Shown piece by piece: positions 17,418 to 25,477 of a stretch of 64,000 bases of DNA (position 1 is the first letter of the stretch; every line of letters begins with the position of its first letter). The translations under genes and the position numbers were made by a program. This DNA comes from JAEUPI01 sp044222685 (GTDB lineage Bacteria > Pseudomonadota > Gammaproteobacteria > Burkholderiales > Burkholderiaceae_C): contig JBGAMU010000002.1 of NCBI GenBank assembly GCA_044222685.1, positions 1 through 64,000 of the forward strand, read 5' to 3'. The notes below the pieces were generated by a model, which saw only the letters and a program-made list of their open reading frames with translations, searched no databases and was not told where the DNA came from.

Positions 17418-18935
17418 CTAGCGTGACGCCGCCACGTCCGACCGAGGCGTGCGCAACGCCGTGAGACCCCTGGAGATCAGCGGCCAGACCAGCATCACGA
17501 GCGCCAGCGTGGTGATGCTGCCGACCAGCGGGTTGGACCACATGATGGTGACGTCGCCCTGCGAGACCAGCATCGCCTGGCGGAACGAATCCTCGGCCTT
17601 GTCGCCGAGCACCAGCGCGAGCACCAGCGGCGCCAGCGGGTAGTCGAGCTTCTTGAACACGTAGCCGATGATGCCGAAGCCGAGCATGAACCAGATGTCG
17701 AGCATCGCGTTGTGCACCGTGTAGGCACCGATCGCGCAGATCACGATGATCACCGGCGCGATGATCGAGAACGGGATGCGCAGGATCGACGCGAACAGCG
17801 GCACCGTGGTCAGCACGACGATCAGGCCGACCAGGTTGCCGAGGTACATGCTGGCGATCAGGCCCCAGACGAAGTCCTTCTGCTCGACGAACAGCAGCGG
17901 CCCGGGTTGCAGGCCCCAGATCAGCAGGCCGCCGAGCAGCACCGCCGCGGTGGGCGAGCCCGGGATGCCGAGCGCCAGCATCGGCAGCAGCGCGCTGGTG
18001 CCGGCGGCATGCGCCGCCGTCTCGGGGGCAATCACGCCCTCGATCTCGCCGGTGCCGAACTTGGAGCCGGTGCGCGACATCTTCTTGGCCAGGCCGTAGC
18101 TCATGAACGACGCCGGCGTCGCGCCGCCCGGCGTGATGCCCATCCAGATACCGACCAGCGAGCTGCGCAGCGACGTGACCCAGTACTTGGGCAGCTCCTT
18201 CCAGGTCTCCCACACCACCTTCGAGTTGATCTTGGCCGACTTGCCCGAGAACTTGAGGCCCTCCTCCATCGACAGCAGGATCTCGCCGATGCCGAACAGG
18301 CCGATCACCGCGATCAGGAAGTCGAAGCCGCGCATCAGCTCGCTCTGCCCGAAGGTCAGGCGCAGCTGGCCGGTCACCGTGTCGAGGCCGACCGCAGCGA
18401 GCGCGAAGCCGAACGCCATCGCCACCAGGATCTTGAAAGGCGAGCCCTTGCCCATGCCGACGAAGCTGCAGAAGGTGAGCAGGTAGACCGAGAAGAACTC
18501 GGGCGCACCGAACTGCAGCGCAAATCGGGCCACCAGCGGTGCCAGGAAGGTGATCATCACCACCGCGATGAAGGCACCGACGAACGACGAGGTGAACGCC
18601 GCCGTCAGCGCCGCGCCGGCGCGGCCCTTCTGCGCCATCGGATAACCGTCGAAGGTGGTCGCCACCGACCAGGGTTCGCCGGGGATGTTGAAGAGCACCG
18701 AGGTGATCGCGCCGCCGAACAGCGCTCCCCAGTAGATGCACGACAGCATCACGATCGCCGAGGTCGGCGACATCGAGAAGGTCAGCGGCAAGAGAATCGC
18801 CACGCCGTTGGCGCCGCCGAGCCCCGGCAGCACGCCGATCAGCACGCCCAGGATGATGCCGACGAACATCAGCAGGATGTTCATCGGCTGCAGCACGACC
18901 GCGAAGCCCTGCATCAGTGAGTTCAGTTCGACCAT
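17418..18935 (-). CDS. tctA: Tripartite tricarboxylate transporter, large membrane subunit TctA
   Basis: A 505-residue protein with about 11-12 hydrophobic segments, the main permease of a TTT (tripartite tricarboxylate) transporter. Family signatures are GVLIGVLPGLGGANGVAILLP near the N terminus, GGAITSVLFNIPGEPWS, and the second repeat GITPGGATPASFMSYG followed by ALGIPGSPTAAVLLGG. The two related loops mark the internal duplication of this family. It works with TctB and the periplasmic protein TctC, encoded upstream in the same operon. Given the shared promoter box, oxalate or a related dicarboxylate is the likely substrate (inference). Confidence 0.93.
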   Translation of the reverse strand: MVELNSLMQGFAVVLQPMNILLMFVGIILGVLIGVLPGLGGANGVAILLPLTFSMSPTSAIVMLSCIYWGALFGGAITSVLFNIPGEPWSVATTFDGYPMAQKGRAGAALTAAFTSSFVGAFIAVVMITFLAPLVARFALQFGAPEFFSVYLLTFCSFVGMGKGSPFKILVAMAFGFALAAVGLDTVTGQLRLTFGQSELMRGFDFLIAVIGLFGIGEILLSMEEGLKFSGKSAKINSKVVWETWKELPKYWVTSLRSSLVGIWMGITPGGATPASFMSYGLAKKMSRTGSKFGTGEIEGVIAPETAAHAAGTSALLPMLALGIPGSPTAAVLLGGLLIWGLQPGPLLFVEQKDFVWGLIASMYLGNLVGLIVVLTTVPLFASILRIPFSIIAPVIIVICAIGAYTVHNAMLDIWFMLGFGIIGYVFKKLDYPLAPLVLALVLGDKAEDSFRQAMLVSQGDVTIMWSNPLVGSITTLALVMLVWPLISRGLTALRTPRSDVAASR

Positions 18936-18968
18936 GTCGGTGTTGTGTTGCCGGTTCCGAACGAGCGC

Positions 18969-19493
18969 TCAGTAGCCCAGGAAGCCGAGCGGTTCGAGCC
19001 GGCCCTTGTAGAGCGGCACCTTGAACCAGACCTCGAACATGACGAAGAAGACGGCGCTGACCACCACGCCGAGCAGCACGCTGCGCACCGGGTTGTACTT
19101 GCCGAGGATGATCATGAAGAGGGCGATGTAGATCGCCGAGGCGACGTACAGGCCGAGGAAGACGATCGCGAGGATGTACACCGCCACCGGCAGCAGCACC
19201 GACAGCACGCGGCCGAGTTGCTCGCGGTCGACGAAGGTGCGCTTGTCGGCCGATTTGCTGAGCAGGCTCTGGTACAGGATGCCCAGGCAGGAGATGCAGA
19301 TGATCAGCCCGATGTAGAAGGGAAAGTAGCCCGCCCCGGGACCGTCGCTCGACCAGCCGGCGCCCAATCGTCGCGACTCGACGATGACGACGGCGCCGAC
19401 GACGAACAGGATCGCCGCCACCACGGCGTCGACGGTCCGGTTCTTCGTGACGGCCGGACTGTCCGGCGCGTCATCCCTGGCTTCGCTTGACAT
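18969..19493 (-). CDS. tctB: Tripartite tricarboxylate transporter, small membrane subunit TctB
   Basis: A 174-residue protein with four hydrophobic segments (about 20-40, 62-82, 107-130 and 140-160), as in TctB subunits, whose sequences are poorly conserved. The GPGAGYFPFYIGLIIC stretch is the best family landmark. I chose the ATG at 19493. The upstream ATG at 19538 would add 15 residues rich in Pro and Arg, though neither start has a strong ribosome site. It lies between tctC and tctA, 33 bases before tctA. Confidence 0.88.
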   Translation of the reverse strand: MSSEARDDAPDSPAVTKNRTVDAVVAAILFVVGAVVIVESRRLGAGWSSDGPGAGYFPFYIGLIICISCLGILYQSLLSKSADKRTFVDREQLGRVLSVLLPVAVYILAIVFLGLYVASAIYIALFMIILGKYNPVRSVLLGVVVSAVFFVMFEVWFKVPLYKGRLEPLGFLGY

Positions 19494-19570
19494 GGATGGA
19501 CTCCGAGGAGGTCGTGGAGCGAGGGGCCGGCGCACCATGCGCCGGCCGGGGCGCCCCGCCGCCGCCCGCC

Positions 19571-19594
19571 GCCGCAGGGCCCTGCCCCTGCGGC
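19571..19594 (-). other. Intercistronic stem-loop between tctC and tctB
   Basis: A perfect 9-base stem, GCCGCAGGG / CCCTGCGGC with a 6-base loop, lies 32 bases after the tctC stop in a very GC-rich 132-base gap. No U-run follows. Such structures after binding-protein genes commonly protect the upstream mRNA and raise binding protein over membrane subunits; that role is inferred here. Confidence 0.5.
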
Positions 19595-19625
19595 GTGGAT
19601 CGGCACGCGGACGGCGCGCGCCGGG

Positions 19626-20642
19626 TTACTTCGCCAGGAAGCCGGCCTCGGTCATCAGCTGCTTGTGCAGCACGTCGGCGTTGGTGAGCCAGCGCACATA
19701 GTCGGTGCCGGTGAGCGCGGTGGTGTTGAAGGCGCCCTTCTCCATGAACTCCTTCCAGTCCGGTGTCTCGCGCACCTTCTGCAGCAGGTTGACGTAGAAC
19801 TTCACCTGGTCCGGTGTCACGCCCGGCGCCATGAAGATGCCGCGCAGCATCACGTAGTCGGTGGGCACACCGGACTCCTTGCAGGTGGGGATGTCGTTCC
19901 ACGACATCGTGTCGGTGACCTTCTGCTTGTAGGGCATGCGCTGGTCGTCGAACACGCACAGCGGCCGCAGCGCGCCCGCGCGCCACTGCGCGACGGCCTC
20001 GATCGGGTTGTTGACCGATGAGTCGACATGCTTGCCCACCAGCTGCACCGCCACTTCGCCGCCGCCCTTGTAGGGCACGTAGATGAACTTCGTGCCGGTG
20101 GCCTTCTCGAGCCCGACGGTGATGATCTGGTCTTCCTGCTTCGAGCCGGTACCGCCCATCTTCATCTTGTTCGGGCCGGCGGCCTTGACGGCGTCGATGT
20201 ACTCCTTGGCCGTCTTGTACGGCGTGCCGGCGTTGACCCACAGCACGAACTGGTCGAGCGCCAGCATCGACACGGGTGTCATGTCCTTCCAGTTGAAGGG
20301 CACCCCGGTGGCCAGCGGCGTGGTGAACAGGTTGGACAGCGTGATGATGATCTTGTGCGGGTCGCCCTTGGCCTCCTTGACCGCCAGGAAGCCCTCGGCG
20401 CCGGCGCCGCCCGACTTGTTGACGACGACCATCGACTCCTTCATCAGCTTGTGCTTGACGACGACGCCCTGGATGAAGCGCGCCATCTGGTCGGCACCGC
20501 CCCCCGTGCCCGCCGGGATGATGAACTCGACCGGCTTGGTGGGCTCCCACGCCAGCGCGGGGCCGGCGCTCAAGACCGAGCCCGCAAGGGCAGCAACCAT
20601 GGTCCACCGCTTGAGCGGGAAAGAAGAAGACAGCGAGAACAT
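19626..20642 (-). CDS. tctC: Tripartite tricarboxylate transporter periplasmic binding protein TctC
   Basis: A 338-residue periplasmic binding protein of the Bug/TctC family. I chose the ATG at 20642, preceded by AAGGAG; it gives a signal peptide with basic start, hydrophobic core MVAALAGSVLSA and a cleavage site near PALA-WEP. The mature part starts with the family signature KPVEFIIPAGTGGGADQMAR and continues with VVNKSGGAGAEGF. First gene of the tctCBA operon. The leader, 105 bases to the palindrome at 20748-20761, matches that of oxc, which suggests co-regulation and oxalate or a similar small dicarboxylate as ligand. Confidence 0.93.
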   Translation of the reverse strand: MFSLSSSFPLKRWTMVAALAGSVLSAGPALAWEPTKPVEFIIPAGTGGGADQMARFIQGVVVKHKLMKESMVVVNKSGGAGAEGFLAVKEAKGDPHKIIITLSNLFTTPLATGVPFNWKDMTPVSMLALDQFVLWVNAGTPYKTAKEYIDAVKAAGPNKMKMGGTGSKQEDQIITVGLEKATGTKFIYVPYKGGGEVAVQLVGKHVDSSVNNPIEAVAQWRAGALRPLCVFDDQRMPYKQKVTDTMSWNDIPTCKESGVPTDYVMLRGIFMAPGVTPDQVKFYVNLLQKVRETPDWKEFMEKGAFNTTALTGTDYVRWLTNADVLHKQLMTEAGFLAK

Positions 20643-20747
20643 ACGAACTCCTTGGCTGACAGCCGATGTCGTGATGATGACGGACACAGCGTGCGCGAGA
20701 CAGGTGGAAAGCCCGGCCTATGCTCAGTTTCAAGCGCCGAAAAACGA

Positions 20748-20761
20748 TTGACCGCAGTCAA
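20748..20761 (-). promoter_or_regulatory. Crp/Fnr-type operator in front of tctCBA
   Basis: TTGACCGCAGTCAA here differs at one position from the perfect palindrome before oxc. On the minus strand both boxes are followed at the same distance by TTCGGCGC and, one base apart, by CATAGG at the -10 region. Box centre to start codon is about 112 bases here and 106 at oxc. Shared bases outside the palindrome support one regulator acting at both promoters. Confidence 0.75.
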
Positions 20762-20786
20762 CTTCCGAAAAAACGAGTATCCATGC

Positions 20787-21398
20787 TTACCCGAGGGACG
20801 GCCGGTCGAGCGCATCCAGATCGTCGCGCGTATTGACGTTGAAGAAGGCCTGTTCGTCGTCGAACGCCACCTCCATCAGGCCGTGCCGCGCCGCCCAGCG
20901 GTCGATCTTGCGTTCGCCGCGCGCCAGCTCCGCCGCCAGATCGTCGCGCAGGCTGGCCGCCATGAGGCAGAACACCGGCTGGCGTTGCAGCGCGCCCTGC
21001 GCGTCGCGGGTGGCCGCCATGGCGATCTGCGCACCGGGCGCGTCCAGCGCATCGGCGAGGCGGCGCACCAGGTCGGCTGGAAACAACGGCGTGTCGCACG
21101 GCACCGTCACCAGGTACGGCGTGCGGCAAAGCGACAGCCCGGCCAGCATGCCGGCCAGCGGGCCGGCGAAGTCGGCCTGCGCGTCGGCAACCGTGGGCGC
21201 ACCGAACTGCGCGTACTGGTCGACGTGCCGGTTCGCGTTGACGATCAGCGCACCGACCTGCGGCCGCAGCCGCTCGATCGCATGCCAGGCCAGCGGCCGG
21301 CCGCGATGCAGCTGCAGGCCCTTGTCGACACCGCCCATGCGGCTGCCGCGTCCGCCGGCGAGAACGAGGCCGGTCACGTGTCGAGCTTCGATCACCAT
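20787..21398 (-). CDS. mobA: Molybdenum cofactor guanylyltransferase
   Basis: A 203-residue MobA, which attaches GMP to molybdopterin to give the guanine dinucleotide cofactor used by formate dehydrogenase and similar enzymes. The nucleotide-binding start is LVLAGGRGSRMGGVDKGL; VPCDTPLFPADLV and FFNVNTRDDLDAL are further family landmarks. I chose the ATG at 21398, which places the LAGGRGSRMGG motif about 10 residues from the start as in other MobA proteins; the frame is open to 21452 but would then overlap fdhD. It is divergent from fdhD, the other formate dehydrogenase maturation gene, so the pair supports FdsA. Confidence 0.92.
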   Translation of the reverse strand: MVIEARHVTGLVLAGGRGSRMGGVDKGLQLHRGRPLAWHAIERLRPQVGALIVNANRHVDQYAQFGAPTVADAQADFAGPLAGMLAGLSLCRTPYLVTVPCDTPLFPADLVRRLADALDAPGAQIAMAATRDAQGALQRQPVFCLMAASLRDDLAAELARGERKIDRWAARHGLMEVAFDDEQAFFNVNTRDDLDALDRPSLG

Positions 21399-21439
21399 GT
21401 CGTGAGCGCCTGCTTCGCACCTGTGGTTCACTACGATCC

Positions 21440-22303
21440 GTGACTGTCGCACAAAGTTCTGCTCGTCCGCGGCCCCGGCTGACCGAAGCGCGTTGCCCGC
21501 TCACCCGCGAGATCGAGGTGGTCGACGCGGCCGGCGAGCGGCGCACGATCCACATCCCCGACGAGCGGCCGCTGACGCTGTTTGTCGACAAGCGCGAACT
21601 CGTCACGCTGATGACGCTCGGCCAGTGCCCCGAGCTGCTGGTGCTGGGTTACCTGCTCAACCAGCGCCTGATTCTCGACGCCGCCGAGGTGGAGTCGATC
21701 ACCGTCGACTGGAGCGTCGACGCCGCCGCCGTGAACACGCGTTCCGGCATCGAAGACCTCGAATCCAAGACCGCGCGTCGAGTAGTCACCACCGGCTGCG
21801 GCCAGGGCACGGTGTTCGGTGACCTGATCGCCGAGCTGCCGAGCCTGAGCCTGCCCGACGCGCGCAGTGCGCGCATCCACCAGGACACGCTGAACACCGT
21901 GCTCGAGTCGATGCGCCAGCGCCCGAGCGTGCACCGCCAGGCCGGTTCGGTGCACGGCACGGCGCTGTGGCGCGGCACCGAGCTGCTTTACTTCGTCGAG
22001 GACGTCGGTCGCCACAATGCGGTCGACACCATCACCGGCTGGATGGCGATGCACGACGTCGACGGTGCCGACAAGCTGCTCTACACGACCGGCCGCCTGA
22101 CCAGCGAGATCGTCATGAAGGCCGCGCGCATCGGCGTGCCCATCCTCGCCTCGCGCAACGGCATCACCGCGATGGGCCACGACCTGGCGCAACGACTGGG
22201 CATGACGCTGTTCGGCCGCGCCTCGCGCGGGCGCTTCATCTGCTACACCGGAGCAGAGCGCTTCGATGCCGCCGCGGCGCTGCCGCTGAGCGCGGACGTT
22301 TAG
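21440..22303 (+). CDS. fdhD: Formate dehydrogenase accessory sulfurtransferase FdhD (FdsC)
   Basis: A 287-residue FdhD/FdsC, which sulfurates the bis-MGD cofactor and hands it to formate dehydrogenase. It starts with GTG at 21440. Visible signatures are ERPLTLFVDKRELVTLM, TTGCGQGTVF, VEDVGRHNAVDTI, and TTGRLTSEIVMKAARIGVPILASR. The catalytic loop has only one cysteine, as in TTGCG; E. coli FdhD has a CxxC and several other FdhD proteins have a single cysteine there. The gene lies outside the fds operon, unlike fdsC in Cupriavidus. Its stop (TAG) is directly followed by a copy of the dispersed repeat. Confidence 0.93.
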   Translation: MTVAQSSARPRPRLTEARCPLTREIEVVDAAGERRTIHIPDERPLTLFVDKRELVTLMTLGQCPELLVLGYLLNQRLILDAAEVESITVDWSVDAAAVNTRSGIEDLESKTARRVVTTGCGQGTVFGDLIAELPSLSLPDARSARIHQDTLNTVLESMRQRPSVHRQAGSVHGTALWRGTELLYFVEDVGRHNAVDTITGWMAMHDVDGADKLLYTTGRLTSEIVMKAARIGVPILASRNGITAMGHDLAQRLGMTLFGRASRGRFICYTGAERFDAAAALPLSADV

Positions 22304-22367
22304 GTCGCGCGCGGGAGCAGCTCGCGGCCCCGTTGTCGTTGGCGAGAGACTGCTTTTCAGACCGAGC

Positions 22368-22432
22368 ACTGCGCATCGCGCCAGGCGGTACCCGCCTGCC
22401 GCGCTGCAACGCTCGTGGCGTCTGACGAAGGT
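22368..22432 (+). repeat. Dispersed intergenic repeat, copy B
   Basis: The hairpin CAGGCGG-TAC-CCGCCTG (22382-22398) lies between two convergent genes. Left of it, GCATCGCG is shared with the copy at 35086-35121. Right of it, GCCTGCCGCG and CGCTCGTGG are shared with the copy at 35308-35366, ending in CGAAGG. It may also act as a bidirectional terminator for fdhD and the aminotransferase gene. Confidence 0.7.
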
Positions 22433-22436
22433 AACG

Positions 22437-23759
22437 TCAGAGCCGCTGCAGCACCTGCCGCAGCTTGGTGGTGATCTCGTCGAGGTGCTTGTCTTCCATC
22501 ACCAGCGGCGGCGCGATGATCAGTGCGTCGCCGGTGCTCTTGAGGTTCAGGCCCGCGTCGTACAGGCGCTTCTGGGCCTCGTGGCCGCGTGCGCCGGGCG
22601 TGCCGTCGACGGCGACGTCCACCGCCGCCATCATGCCCACCGAGCGGATGTCGGTGACGACCCCGCAGTCGCGCAGCGCGTGGATCGCGTCGATGAATTT
22701 CGGGCTCATCGCGGCGGCGCGCTCGATCAGGCGCTCCTTGGCGAAGATGTCCATCATCGCCAGGCCGGCGGCGCACGACGCCGGGTGCGCCGAGTAGGTG
22801 TAGCCATGGAAGAACTCCACGCCCTTGGCCGGGCCGGCCTCGGTGATCGCGTCGTAGATGTCCTGCCGCGCCGCCACCGCGCCCATCGGCTGCGCGCCGT
22901 TGGTGATGGCCTTGGCCATCGTCAGCAGGTCGGGCGTGACGCCGAAGGCCTGCGCGCCGAAGTTGGCGCCCATGCGGCCCCAGCCGGTGATCACCTCGTC
23001 GAACACCAGCAGGATGCCGTGCTGGTCGCAGATCTGGCGCAGCTTGTTCAGGTAGCCCTTGGGCGGCGGCAGACAGCCGAACGAGCCGGCGGCGGGCTCG
23101 ACGAACACCGCCGCGATGTTCTCGCCGCCGTACAGGTTGCACAAGCGCTGCAGGTCGTCGGCGAGATCCGCACCGTGCTCGGGCTGGCCCTTGGCGAACT
23201 TGTTCTCCGGCAGCGCGGTGTGCCGCATGTGATACACGCCGGCCAGCCCCACGCCGTAGGCGCGGCGGTTGTTCACCATGCCGGCCAGCGCCACGCCGCC
23301 CATGTTGACGCCGTGATACGCCCGCTCGCGCGCCACGAAGAGCTGCCGTTGCGCCTGACCCTTCACGCGGTGGTAGGCCAGCGCCATCTTCATCGCGGTG
23401 TCGACCGACTCGGAACCCGAGTTGGTGAAGAACACCCGGTTCAGGCCGGCCGGCGTGTACTGCGTGACTCGCTCGGCGAGCTCGAACGCCTTCGGGTGCG
23501 CGCGCAGGAACGGCGCGGTGAAGTCGAGCGTCTGCAGCTGCTCGTAGACGGCGTGCGCGATCTCCTCGCGACAGTGGCCCGCCGCCACGCAGAACAGGCC
23601 CGCCGAGGCATCGATCACCTCCTTGCCCTCGGGCGTGTAGAAGTACATGCCCTTGGCGCGGCTGAACATCCTGGGCTCGGACTTGAACTCCTTGTTCGGC
23701 GAGAACGGCATCCAGTAAGGTTGCAGCGTGGCGGCGACCTGCGGTTCGGCGTGGCCCAT
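22437..23759 (-). CDS. Class III omega-amino acid:pyruvate aminotransferase
   Basis: A 440-residue PLP-dependent aminotransferase close to beta-alanine:pyruvate transaminases. It starts with YWMPFSPNKEFKSEPRMF, typical of that group, has FFTNSGSESVDTAMKMA for phosphate binding, FDEVITGWGRMG with the PLP-pyridine aspartate, and the Schiff-base lysine K283 in MAKAITNGAQ. It would transfer the amino group of an omega-amino acid or amine to pyruvate, giving alanine. It is divergent from the amidohydrolase gene with only 38 bases between the start codons, so the two may be expressed together, for example in breakdown of an N-acyl or cyclic amine. The native substrate cannot be told from sequence. 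Confidence 0.9.
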   Translation of the reverse strand: MGHAEPQVAATLQPYWMPFSPNKEFKSEPRMFSRAKGMYFYTPEGKEVIDASAGLFCVAAGHCREEIAHAVYEQLQTLDFTAPFLRAHPKAFELAERVTQYTPAGLNRVFFTNSGSESVDTAMKMALAYHRVKGQAQRQLFVARERAYHGVNMGGVALAGMVNNRRAYGVGLAGVYHMRHTALPENKFAKGQPEHGADLADDLQRLCNLYGGENIAAVFVEPAAGSFGCLPPPKGYLNKLRQICDQHGILLVFDEVITGWGRMGANFGAQAFGVTPDLLTMAKAITNGAQPMGAVAARQDIYDAITEAGPAKGVEFFHGYTYSAHPASCAAGLAMMDIFAKERLIERAAAMSPKFIDAIHALRDCGVVTDIRSVGMMAAVDVAVDGTPGARGHEAQKRLYDAGLNLKSTGDALIIAPPLVMEDKHLDEITTKLRQVLQRL

Positions 23760-23797
23760 CGGGATCTCCTGCGTCGTGAGAAGGTGATGCGCCGATT

Positions 23798-25477
23798 ATG
23801 CTGGCGCCCATGGCAGCCGACCCCATCACGATCTTCCGCGCCCGCCGCATCCTGACGATGAACCCGTCGCGGCCGACCGCCACTCACGTGGCGGTGCGCG
23901 GCGGCCGCATCCTGGGCGCCGGCGCGCTCGACGAACTGCGCGGCTGGGGCCCGTACACGCTCGACGAGCGCTTCGCCGGGCAGGTGCTGATGCCGGGACT
24001 GGTCGAGGGCCACAGCCACCTGATGGCCGGCTCGTTGTGGCACTACACCTACTGCGGCTACTTCGACCTGCGCGACCCCGACGGACGCTTGTGGGCCGGA
24101 GCGACCTCGCTCGGCGCCGTGGTGGCGCAGCTGCAGCGGGCCGGCGCCGGTGGGGCCGACGATGCGCCGATCGTCGGCTGGGGGTTCGATCCGATCTACT
24201 TCGGCACGCACGGCGAAGACCGCGCCTACGAAGCCACGCGCTGCACGCGCCACGACCTCGACCGCGTCAGCGCCACGCGGCCGGTCGGCGTGCTGCATGC
24301 CAGCGGCCACATCCTCAACGTCAACACGGTCGCGCTGCAGCGCGCGGGCTTCCTGCGCAGCGGCATCGACCATCCGGCCTTTCCGCTTGGCGCCGACGGC
24401 CTGCCCACCGGCGAGCTGAAGGGGCCCGAGGCGATGCTGCCGGTGCTCGACCACGTGGGGCTGAACCGCTCGTTCCTGTCGGGCGACGCGTTCGGCATCC
24501 GCGCCTTCGGCAAGCTGTGCGTGCGCGCCGGCGTGACGACCGCGACCGACCTGGCGGCCACGCTGGCCGACGCCGAGGTCGACACGCAGCTCGCCATCAC
24601 CGGCGAGCCGCACTACCCCGTGCGGCTGGTGCCGCTGCTGCGGCTGATCGGCCTGAAGCCCGCCGACGCGGTGGCCCGTGCGGTTGCGCTGCGCGAGCGC
24701 AGCACCGAGCGCCTGCGCCTGGGCCGCATCAAGGTCGTCGCCGACGGCTCGATCCAGGGCTTCTCGGCGCGACTGCGTTGGCCGGGCTACTACAACGGCG
24801 CGCCCAACGGCCTGTGGTACACGGCGCCGGAGGCGATGCGCGAGTGTTATGCGCTGGCGCTGCAGCACGGCGTGCAGGTGCACACCCATACCAACGGCGA
24901 CGAGGCCACCGAGCTGGCGCTCGATTGCCTGGCGCAGGCGCTGGCCACGCGCCCCAGCCCCGACCACCGCTTCACGCTGCAGCACGTGCAGCTGGCCGAC
25001 GCGGCGCAGTTCCGCCGCATGAAGGCGCTCGGCCTGTGCGCCAACCTGTTCGCCAACCACCATTTCTACTGGGGTGACCAGCACCGTGCCATCACCGTCG
25101 GGCCGGAGCGCGCCGAGCGCATGAACGCCTGCGCCACCGCGCTGCGCGAAGGCGTGCCGCTGGCGATCCACAGCGACGCGCCGATCACGCCGCTGGCGCC
25201 GCTGTTCACCGGCTGGTGCGCGGTGAACCGCCTCACCGCGTCGGGCCACGTGCTCGGCGCGGCCGAGCGCATCGGTGTCGCCGACGCGCTGCACGCGATC
25301 ACGCTCGGCGCCGCCTACACGCTCAAGCTCGACGGCGAGATCGGCTCGATCGAATGCGGCAAGCGCGCCGACTTCTGCGTGCTCGAGGACGACCCCACCA
25401 CCGTCGACCCGGCGGCGCTGAAGGACGTGCGCGTCTGGGGCACGGTGCAGGGCGGGCGCGTCTTCGCCGCGGCATGA
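23798..25477 (+). CDS. Amidohydrolase family protein, YtcJ-like
   Basis: A 559-residue metal-dependent amidohydrolase of the YtcJ type (amidohydrolase_3). The N-terminal beta-sandwich half precedes the metal-binding HxH in GLVEGHSHLM. Further metal/active-site landmarks are the HTHTNGDEATELAL histidines, the RFTLQHVQL histidine and IHSDAPITPL with its aspartate. It hydrolyses a C-N bond of an unknown amide or cyclic compound, with no signal peptide, so in the cytoplasm. An alternative ATG lies at 23810; the first is preceded by AAGG at loose spacing. The stop overlaps the COG0523 GTPase start (ATGA), which suggests that the GTPase delivers its metal. Confidence 0.88.
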   Translation: MLAPMAADPITIFRARRILTMNPSRPTATHVAVRGGRILGAGALDELRGWGPYTLDERFAGQVLMPGLVEGHSHLMAGSLWHYTYCGYFDLRDPDGRLWAGATSLGAVVAQLQRAGAGGADDAPIVGWGFDPIYFGTHGEDRAYEATRCTRHDLDRVSATRPVGVLHASGHILNVNTVALQRAGFLRSGIDHPAFPLGADGLPTGELKGPEAMLPVLDHVGLNRSFLSGDAFGIRAFGKLCVRAGVTTATDLAATLADAEVDTQLAITGEPHYPVRLVPLLRLIGLKPADAVARAVALRERSTERLRLGRIKVVADGSIQGFSARLRWPGYYNGAPNGLWYTAPEAMRECYALALQHGVQVHTHTNGDEATELALDCLAQALATRPSPDHRFTLQHVQLADAAQFRRMKALGLCANLFANHHFYWGDQHRAITVGPERAERMNACATALREGVPLAIHSDAPITPLAPLFTGWCAVNRLTASGHVLGAAERIGVADALHAITLGAAYTLKLDGEIGSIECGKRADFCVLEDDPTTVDPAALKDVRVWGTVQGGRVFAAA

